Assembly: GCA_900545015.1 (NCBI GenBank)
Contig: UQXJ01000041.1
Location: 1-11,448, forward strand
Direction of reading: 5' to 3'
Source of the DNA: an uncultured Mollicutes bacterium
GTDB lineage: Bacteria > Bacillota_I > Bacilli_A > RFN20 > CAG-826
DNA: 11,448 nucleotides
Under the pieces are notes generated by a model. The model was not told the origin of the DNA. It saw only the letters and a list, made by a program, of their open reading frames with translations, and did not search any database. Below are positions 6,217 to 11,448 of this stretch, in pieces. The position numbers and the translations under genes are program-made. Position 1 is the first letter of the stretch. Every line of letters starts with the position of its first letter.

Positions 6217-7149
6217 TTATTGCTTTACCCAGCAATCTTTTAAAAATTCTTTTACAGCAATTAAATCTTTGTCCTCATAATACAAAATTAATTTTTCTTT
6301 AAACTCGTTTACTTTATCATAAGGAATAATTATTAATCCAAGGGCATTAGCAATCATATAATGATTTCCAAAGATTACTGCAGTTCTCTTGTTTCCGTCA
6401 TTATAAATTTGAGTCTTCATTACATAAAGGATAAGCTCTATTGCAATATCAATTTTGTCTTTATCAGAATGAACTAAATTATCAATATCTTCTTTAACAA
6501 CTAATTCAATAGGTATTGGAGAAATATATGCAGAACCACCAATAGTTACTGGAATCCCTCTAATTCTTCCGCCATCCAAATAGAACCCCTCATTAACAAT
6601 TTTTGCAATATAGGAAGATAGATAATAAGTTGATGGTGCAAGTATAACATCTTTATCTAAAATAAATTCCCGTGCATGTTTTAAATTTAGAATCTTTTGT
6701 ATATCATCAGCCTTTAGGCTGTTTATTCTTCCGTTTTCAATTATGGCTTCAGTATCTGGAAAAGTTGTGGAAACTCCTTCTAAAACTGCTTGATCATAAA
6801 TTATTGTTTTCATATTCGTTCTTGCAAATTCAAGATTTAATAGTACCTCACTAGGAAGATTTTCTTCCTCATATCCAAGAGTTGCTAGAGTCTTTTCAAT
6901 TAGGCGTATTTGTTTACGAAGTTCTTTTGCTTCTTTGCTATTTCTTAATAGTAAATTATAAAGATCATCATTGAATGGTCCAACGTAAGTTGATGTTGTT
7001 TTACCACTAGTTCTCTTACGAATATAAAGATATTTCTTTTCATCTATATTTTTTACTTCAACTGTTCCATCATATGGTATAAGAGCTAATTTAGAACGAA
7101 GCTCAGCTCTTGTCCTTAAAAGGCTTTGTGTTTTCTCAAAGGTATTCAT
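6217..7149 (-). CDS. Fic-family protein with Gln replacing the catalytic His
   Basis: A 310-residue protein. The N-terminal part (1-95) has a short beta-like segment (KYLYIRKRTSGKTTSTYVG) and a basic helix ending IEKTLATLGY. The Fic core lies at about 120-305. The loop reads QIYNDGNKR (247-255) where classical Fic AMP transferases have HPFxxGNGR: the Gly-Asn anion loop and Arg are kept, but the catalytic His is Gln247. I recall related Firmicutes proteins with the same Gln, so it is probably a subfamily trait rather than fresh decay. Canonical AMPylation is therefore doubtful. ATG start with AAGGAG 8 bases upstream. It is monocistronic: own promoter, own terminator, and four TTAGGGAA boxes. 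Function is unknown; a toxin or regulator role is suggested only by its neighbourhood. Confidence 0.82.
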   Translation of the reverse strand: MNTFEKTQSLLRTRAELRSKLALIPYDGTVEVKNIDEKKYLYIRKRTSGKTTSTYVGPFNDDLYNLLLRNSKEAKELRKQIRLIEKTLATLGYEEENLPSEVLLNLEFARTNMKTIIYDQAVLEGVSTTFPDTEAIIENGRINSLKADDIQKILNLKHAREFILDKDVILAPSTYYLSSYIAKIVNEGFYLDGGRIRGIPVTIGGSAYISPIPIELVVKEDIDNLVHSDKDKIDIAIELILYVMKTQIYNDGNKRTAVIFGNHYMIANALGLIIIPYDKVNEFKEKLILYYEDKDLIAVKEFLKDCWVKQ

Positions 7150-7161
7150 ATTTTTGTCTCC

Positions 7162-7255
7162 TTAGGGAATATTCTTACATATATTATAATATTTTGTTCC
7201 CTAATTATCAATTATTTAGGGAATTTTTTTAAAAATCATATGTTTTGTTCCCTAA
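7162..7255 (-). promoter_or_regulatory. Four TTAGGGAA operator boxes around the Fic promoter
   Basis: TTAGGGAA lies at 7162-7169 and 7216-7223, and its reverse TTCCCTAA at 7197-7204 and 7248-7255, making two inverted pairs with 27- and 24-base spacers. The longer string TTTTGTTCCCTAA is repeated exactly at 7192-7204 and 7243-7255. One box is inside the -35/-10 spacer, one overlaps the AAGGAG ribosome site, and two lie upstream. The binding protein is unknown. Confidence 0.75.
7183..7211 (-). promoter_or_regulatory. Fic gene promoter
   Basis: Minus strand: -35 TTGATA (7211-7206), 17-base spacer, -10 TATAAT (7188-7183). The spacer contains one TTAGGGAA box, so bound protein should block RNA polymerase. 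Expected transcription start is near 7176, leaving about 27 leader bases that include another box. Confidence 0.8.
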
Positions 7256-7292
7256 ATTAATGCTATTAGCATTTTTTTACCTTAATTTTATC

Positions 7293-7374
7293 CTAATCCA
7301 TGACCCGACAAACTATTCTGGATAGCTTCCTACGCTTAATGATTTAATTAGAACACAATCAATAACCCATCCAT
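7293..7374. repeat. Repeat copy 2 (pairs with 5768-5851)
   Basis: Lies between the protease stop and the upstream edge of the Fic regulatory region. On the minus strand it begins 3 bases after the protease stop codon. The two copies are in the same orientation and bracket the intron fragment, Fic gene and Fic operators, a unit of about 1.4 kb. Its reading frame is broken relative to copy 1 by single-base indels. Confidence 0.65.
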
Positions 7375-7376
7375 TT

Positions 7377-8606
7377 TTATTTTTCTATTATTTTAATAAA
7401 TTCTTCTCTTTTAATTCCTTCGTTTTTAATAAGATAATTTGAAACTTTAATAATAGTATTTTTATACTTCTTCATTTGTCTTTTAACAAGTTTATAATTT
7501 TTCTTTAGAAATTTTATAGCTTTTCTTTCAAAATCTTTTTTTGAATATTCAGAAAGGTTATCTTTATTAAAATAGTTATTTGATGTACAAAAATTATTTA
7601 TGCCATTAATGCATGTTCTATTTACCAGTCTATAAGAAAGGTTATACGCTTTTTCTATATCATCACTACACCCAACATCATGATATTTAGATACAATTTC
7701 TTCAGCAATTAGTCCAGCTAAAGCACCTCTTATTTGTTCAATTCTACTTTCTTTAGTTATATATTCCCTAGTATAAGAAAACACCGTATTTCCACCATCT
7801 TCATTAAAATAAATACGCAAAAATCTTTGAGTTTTGCAAAATAAATAGATATAAAGAGCGTGTCCTGCTTCGTGAACTGCTGATTTATTTATGATTTCTG
7901 GATTTGCTTTTTTGAAATATCCAGTGTTAAAAAAATCAATAGTATAAATAATGTTATCAATCGTGCACTTATTTCCAAATCTTAAAGAAGCATTACTAAG
8001 CGCTGATTTAATAAAGCAAACTGGATCATTTTTGAAAATTTGCATGAGTTCCGTTATGTCGCTTTCGCTTAAATCTATTTTATATTCATTTAAGAATTTA
8101 ATTATGATTTCTTTTAAATCTTTATTGCTTTTTACCAAAAGCTTAAAATGCCTATCAAACCTTCCTGGTCTAACTAACGCTTCAGGTAAATCATCATAGA
8201 GGTTACAAGTTGCTAAAGTTAACACTTTTGATATTTCATATCCATCTAATTTAGCCATTAAAATACGTGATAACTTTGAGTCTTTTTCTACTAATTTATC
8301 GATTTCATCAATAATTACAATCGCATTCTTTTCTTTTGAAGCATTTTCATATGTTTTCACTACTTCATCAAGTACATTATCATCATTACCTTCAATTATA
8401 AAAATAGGATAGCCAAAAGTTTTTGAATATTCTCTCATTACATGTGTTTTTCCAGATCCAGGTACACCATAAAATAAGACACCTTTAGGAAGTGCTTTAC
8501 TTACTTCATCATTTTTATCTACATTTAAATACCAATCACGAATTATCTTTAATTCATTTTTGATTTCTTCATATCCATATACATTTTTTAAAAATTCTTC
8601 TGCCAT
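7377..8606 (-). CDS. Soluble FtsH-like AAA+ ATPase with M41 zinc-protease domain
   Basis: A 409-residue ATP-dependent protease. The AAA+ domain covers about 8-225: Walker A GVPGSGKT (47-54), Walker B IVIIDEID (96-103), and the arginine-finger block RPGRFDR (146-152) typical of FtsH. The M41 peptidase domain follows, with zinc motif HEAGH (245-249) and a likely third ligand Asp316 in GCSDDIEKA, as in FtsH (GASNDI). All catalytic elements are present. Unlike housekeeping FtsH (about 600-700 residues, two N-terminal membrane helices), it has no membrane segment or periplasmic domain and a shortened protease region, so it should act in the cytosol. A longer frame starts at 8654, but GAGGAG (8620-8615) sits 8 bases before the ATG at 8606. 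It lies downstream of the WYL regulator on the same strand, with a 99-base gap. Substrate is unknown; a defence role is inference. Confidence 0.88.
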   Translation of the reverse strand: MAEEFLKNVYGYEEIKNELKIIRDWYLNVDKNDEVSKALPKGVLFYGVPGSGKTHVMREYSKTFGYPIFIIEGNDDNVLDEVVKTYENASKEKNAIVIIDEIDKLVEKDSKLSRILMAKLDGYEISKVLTLATCNLYDDLPEALVRPGRFDRHFKLLVKSNKDLKEIIIKFLNEYKIDLSESDITELMQIFKNDPVCFIKSALSNASLRFGNKCTIDNIIYTIDFFNTGYFKKANPEIINKSAVHEAGHALYIYLFCKTQRFLRIYFNEDGGNTVFSYTREYITKESRIEQIRGALAGLIAEEIVSKYHDVGCSDDIEKAYNLSYRLVNRTCINGINNFCTSNNYFNKDNLSEYSKKDFERKAIKFLKKNYKLVKRQMKKYKNTIIKVSNYLIKNEGIKREEFIKIIEK

Positions 8607-8646
8607 ATTCTTTTCTCCTCTAGTAAGAAAAATATAACAAAAGTAT

Positions 8647-8694
8647 TGTCCCATTTTTTGGACAGAGTAGACTTATTGCACTAATTTATGGACA
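8647..8694. promoter_or_regulatory. TGTCC/GGACA repeats between WYL and protease genes
   Basis: TGTCC (8647-8651) and GGACA (8660-8664) form an inverted repeat, with a further GGACA at 8690-8694; the two TGGACA copies start 30 bases apart. They fill most of the gap before the protease gene, so this gene may be separately controlled, perhaps by the WYL protein. No convincing -35/-10 pair is visible there. Confidence 0.4.
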
Positions 8695-8705
8695 TATTTT
8701 TCAGC

Positions 8706-9698
8706 TTATTCATAACGCTTTAAAGCTTCTTTTAATCCTTCTTTTATTTTATCTACAAAACTAATTGGTGAGATAGCTTTAACTACATCAGCATATTGTA
8801 AAGTCCAATAATAAAGTGCAGTTTCATTGCATTTTACATGAGCAAGTATCTTTTCATTTTTATAACTAATTTTTGAATTCTCACCAAACCAATCTTTAAC
8901 AATTAATATTCCTCTTTCATTATCAAGTTCAAATATAGCATCAATTGAATTTCCACCAAACATATAAATATGATCATTAATATATTTAGAAATTGAAAAA
9001 TTTTTAATTCCTTCTTTTAAATCTTTCATTCTTTTTATATTCCAATCTTCTTTAATTTTTACATTAATCATATAATCAACACGGAAAGTTTGAAGAGCTC
9101 TATATTTCTCTCGATAATTGCAAAGTAAATAATATCTTCCAAAATTATTAATTAAATAATAAGGTGAAACTATGTATTCGTAGCCGTCTCTTCTAGTAGT
9201 TTCCTTTCCATTTTTATCATAAGCTAAATATTGAAAGCCAACTCTTTTACCAGTTTTCATTGCTTCATGAATGATTGAAATATTATAAAGAACTTCATTA
9301 TTTATAGTTCGATTAATTTCTGATGATTTATAAATATAAGAATAATCTTTTCTTTGATATTTGCTAAAGCAATTAGAAACTTCATTTGCTATCTTTTTTG
9401 CTTTCTTTCCATCTATACTTCTACTTGAAAAGATAGCATCTATTAAAAAGGAAGCTTCCGTTAAATCAAAAGTTCTTGTTAATAAAGCAAAACCACCTTT
9501 ACTTCCTTTATTGATATCATATCCAAGTTCTTCAAGTAGCATTAAAGATGAACCAACACTTTTTCTTTCAATTTCAATGCCATAAAGTTGGTTGACTTTA
9601 TCCACAATTTCTTTTTGTGTTAAATAATGATTTTCATCCGTATATTCTTCTAAAACTTTTAAAATTAAAAGAATCGAACTTTTCTTATTTTGGATCAT
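8706..9698 (-). CDS. WYL-domain transcriptional regulator
   Basis: A 330-residue regulator: winged helix at 1-75 (LTQKEIVDKVNQLYGIEIERKSVGSSL read in pieces; LEELGYDI, GGFALL), a linker, a WYL domain at about 135-216 (VGFQYLAYD; SPYYLINNFGRYYLLC; LQTFRVDYM), and a C-terminal WCX-like part (AIFELDN, VKDWFGE, ADVVKAISP). The signature tripeptide is YYL rather than WYL. WYL domains bind nucleic-acid ligands and commonly control defence genes (for example BrxR and CapW types). ATG start with GAGGTG just upstream. It probably controls itself and the FtsH-like protease encoded behind it, and it is also divergent from the AAA_14 ATPase gene. Family is firm; target genes are inferred from position. 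Confidence 0.9.
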   Translation of the reverse strand: MIQNKKSSILLILKVLEEYTDENHYLTQKEIVDKVNQLYGIEIERKSVGSSLMLLEELGYDINKGSKGGFALLTRTFDLTEASFLIDAIFSSRSIDGKKAKKIANEVSNCFSKYQRKDYSYIYKSSEINRTINNEVLYNISIIHEAMKTGKRVGFQYLAYDKNGKETTRRDGYEYIVSPYYLINNFGRYYLLCNYREKYRALQTFRVDYMINVKIKEDWNIKRMKDLKEGIKNFSISKYINDHIYMFGGNSIDAIFELDNERGILIVKDWFGENSKISYKNEKILAHVKCNETALYYWTLQYADVVKAISPISFVDKIKEGLKEALKRYE

Positions 9699-9745
9699 TT
9701 AATCACCTCGATTTATAAAAAACTTTCTTATATTTATAAAATTTC

Positions 9746-9775
9746 TATAAAGATATTTTAAGTTGTGTCTTTATA
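9746..9775. promoter_or_regulatory. Inverted repeat upstream of the WYL gene
   Basis: TATAAAGA (9746-9753) and TCTTTATA (9768-9775) form a perfect 8-base inverted repeat with a 14-base spacer, about 50-75 bases before the WYL start. Possible autoregulatory site; the surrounding A+T richness makes chance a real alternative. Confidence 0.35.
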
Positions 9776-9868
9776 TATTTAATATTAACAAATGTTCATA
9801 AATTTAAACATATCAATAAAAGAAAAGCACCAATTGTTTTAATTGTTATTATGTTTTCAAAAGTATGT

Positions 9869-9944
9869 TGCGTATTTGCAGTAATATTCCAATATATATT
9901 GCGTAATTGCATTTTTAATGTTATCTTAATAATGCGTAATTGCA
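9869..9944 (+). promoter_or_regulatory. Three regularly spaced TGCGTAATTGCA boxes before the AAA_14 ATPase
   Basis: TGCGTATTTGCA (9869-9880), TGCGTAATTGCA (9900-9911) and TGCGTAATTGCA (9933-9944). Each has TGC/GCA ends around an AT centre, and their starts are 31 and 33 bases apart, near three helical turns. A TATAAT at 9949-9954 follows the last box directly, with only a weak -35 (TTAATA, 9926-9931). Strong candidate operator array for this gene; the regulator is unknown. Confidence 0.65.
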
Positions 9945-9968
9945 AAAATATAATTATGAGGTGCTTTT

Positions 9969-11330
9969 ATGATATTTAAAAGAAAAATATATGATAAATT
10001 ACTTGAATGGAAAAATAAGTCAAATGGGAGAAAGGCTATATTAATTGAAGGTGCTAGACGTATCGGTAAATCTACAATCGCTGAAGAATTCGGAAAAAAC
10101 AATTATAGAAGTTATGTAATCATAGATTTTTCAAAGGCATCTCCATCGATAAAAGAGGGATTCAATAATTATTTAAACGATCTTGATTCATTATTTATGA
10201 TGATATCTTTAGAATACGGAGTGAATTTATATAATAGAGAATCTTTGTTGATTTTTGATGAGGTTCAAAGCTTTCCAAGAGCTCGTGAAGCAATCAAACA
10301 TTTAGTAAAAGATGGAAGATATGACTACATAGAAACTGGTTCATTAATATCTATTAGAGAAAACACTAAGGATATTTTAATTCCATCTGAAGAAAAATCA
10401 CTTCAAATGTATCCTATGGATTTTGAAGAATTTTTATGGGCTTTAGGTGAGGAAAGAATGATAGATTATATTAAGCAATGTTTTAATGACAAAAAACCAC
10501 TATTAGACCCTTTGCATAAAAAGGCTATGTTTTTATTTAAGCAATATATTCTTGTTGGTGGAATGCCAAAAGTCGTAAGTGCTTATCTTGAAGATAATAA
10601 ACAATTTGAAAATGTTGACGAAGAAAAAAGAGCAATATTAAAAACTTATAGAAATGATATTATGAAGATTGACCAAAATTATCAATCGAAAGTTTTATCA
10701 ATTTATGATAGAATTCCAGGCTTTTTATCTAGCCATGAAAAAAGAGTAAAAATTAATTCGCTCGATAAGACTAATAGAGCAATTTCATATGAAGAAACTT
10801 TTTTTTGGTTAGCGGATTCGATGATTTGCAATGAATGTTTTTCTAGTAACGATCCAAATGTTGGATTGTCGTTAACAGAAAATAGAACATATATAAAGTG
10901 TTATATGAATGACACAGGACTATTATTTTCACACGCTTTTGACGAGTTTCCAGAAGTTGCAAAAAATATTTATTCTTCAATTCTTCAAGATAAGCTGTCA
11001 GTCAACAAAGGAATGCTTTATGAAAATGTCATTGCACAAATGCTTGTTGCATCAGGGCATAAACTATATTTTTATAATCATTACAGTGAAGAAAAGCATA
11101 GAAATGACATTGAAATAGACTTTATCATTATTAGAGGAGATAAAACAAATGTAAAGATATCTCCAATTGAAGTTAAATCCTCAAAAAAATATACAACTAC
11201 TTCACTAGAAAAATTTATTTCAATGTTTAAAAAAAGAATAAGTAATTCTTTTATTATTCACCCAAAGAACTTATCTCTTAGAGAAGACGGAATTATTTGT
11301 ATTCCAGCATATATGACATTTTGCTTATAA
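9969..11330 (+). CDS. AAA_14/DUF4143 ATPase with PD-(D/E)XK-like C-terminus
   Basis: A 453-residue P-loop ATPase of the AAA_14 plus DUF4143 family. Walker A GARRIGKST (28-36), Walker B LLIFDEVQ (93-100), sensor segment ETGS (122-125), and the family block MYPMDFEEFLWALG (147-160) are present. The C-terminal half (about 190-445) contains GMLYENVIAQML (348-359), EIDFII (382-387) and PIEVKSSKKY (399-408), an E...D...EVK pattern resembling PD-(D/E)XK nucleases. Length is standard and motifs intact. Start ATG with GAGGTG (9958-9963) 5 bases upstream. The family is very common in Firmicutes and Bacteroidetes, has no settled function, and is often found in accessory regions. It is transcribed away from the WYL gene. 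No clear terminator is seen in the 118 bases after it. Confidence 0.9.
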   Translation: MIFKRKIYDKLLEWKNKSNGRKAILIEGARRIGKSTIAEEFGKNNYRSYVIIDFSKASPSIKEGFNNYLNDLDSLFMMISLEYGVNLYNRESLLIFDEVQSFPRAREAIKHLVKDGRYDYIETGSLISIRENTKDILIPSEEKSLQMYPMDFEEFLWALGEERMIDYIKQCFNDKKPLLDPLHKKAMFLFKQYILVGGMPKVVSAYLEDNKQFENVDEEKRAILKTYRNDIMKIDQNYQSKVLSIYDRIPGFLSSHEKRVKINSLDKTNRAISYEETFFWLADSMICNECFSSNDPNVGLSLTENRTYIKCYMNDTGLLFSHAFDEFPEVAKNIYSSILQDKLSVNKGMLYENVIAQMLVASGHKLYFYNHYSEEKHRNDIEIDFIIIRGDKTNVKISPIEVKSSKKYTTTSLEKFISMFKKRISNSFIIHPKNLSLREDGIICIPAYMTFCL

Positions 11331-11448
11331 TTAAATAAACAATAGTCAAATTTTACATTTAAAAGTTATTGATTCTTAATTGGTTTTAGTTTGTGATAAT
11401 GTCAATATAAATATGCCATTTTTAGGAATTTAAATCAGCCAATTTTAA

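Noticed and set aside
6672..6854. Plus-strand open frame opposite the Fic gene
   Set aside because: Antisense shadow of a clear family protein, with no ribosome site or recognisable domain. The frames at 4405-4596, 7951-8199, 9361-9585 and 10909-11118 were rejected for the same reason.
8607..8654. 16-residue N-terminal extension of the protease open frame
   Set aside because: The extension covers the GAGGAG ribosome site of the ATG at 8606, and the operator repeat TGTCC/GGACA runs across its beginning.
9869..9944. CRISPR array
   Set aside because: Only three 12-base units with partly dyad structure, located in a promoter; too short for CRISPR repeats and no cas genes nearby.
11331..11448. 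Terminator or small gene after the AAA_14 ATPase
   Set aside because: AT-rich, with only weak distant inverted repeats (AATTGG/CCAATT); no open frame with a ribosome site.

Overview
The window is about 70% A+T. It uses ATG/GTG starts, AGGAGG-type ribosome binding sites, and both TAA and TGA as stops. The proteins are of Firmicutes type: an AgrC/AgrA-like pair, a DUF3990 toxin candidate with an XRE partner, an AAA_14/DUF4143 ATPase, and small XRE regulators. Together these suggest a low-GC Firmicute, plausibly a gut-associated Bacilli/Erysipelotrichia-like or related uncultured lineage. This is inference; no rRNA or core housekeeping gene is present to place it.

Layout. (1) 1-2203, plus strand: a two-component system, LytTR response regulator then HPK10/GHKL sensor kinase, overlapping by 4 bp. 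No agrB or agrD peptide genes are visible. (2) 2342-4148, minus strand: an AlbA_2/schlafen-type protein with a GHKL-like region and a C-terminal winged helix, then a small XRE regulator with its own, apparently leaderless, promoter. (3) 4377-5667, minus: a DUF3990 (ADP-ribosyltransferase-like) gene overlapping an XRE partner, a toxin-antitoxin-like operon. (4) 5668-6216, no protein gene: an AT-rich repeat copy, then a structured RNA block that I read as the 5' part of a group IIC intron, sitting directly behind the terminator of the next gene. (5) 6217-7149, minus: a Fic-family protein whose catalytic His is replaced by Gln, behind a promoter studded with four TTAGGGAA boxes. A second copy of the AT-rich repeat follows upstream. 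(6) 7377-9698, minus: a WYL-domain regulator and a soluble FtsH-like AAA+/M41 zinc protease. (7) 9969-11330, plus: an AAA_14/DUF4143 ATPase behind three regularly spaced TGCGTAATTGCA-like boxes.

How it fits together. Nothing here is core metabolism. From the AlbA_2 gene rightwards the region is a run of small autonomous modules (effector plus DNA-binding regulator, each with a candidate operator), typical of a defence or toxin-antitoxin island. Three promoters show the same pattern, a near-consensus -35, 17 bp, then a -10, with a short repeat inside the spacer, which suggests repression of each module. The least familiar unit is the WYL regulator with the membrane-free FtsH-like protease. The clearest structural surprise is the intron remnant at 5936-6178. 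Several gene starts are set by ribosome binding sites inside longer open frames (AlbA_2 at 4148, protease at 8606).
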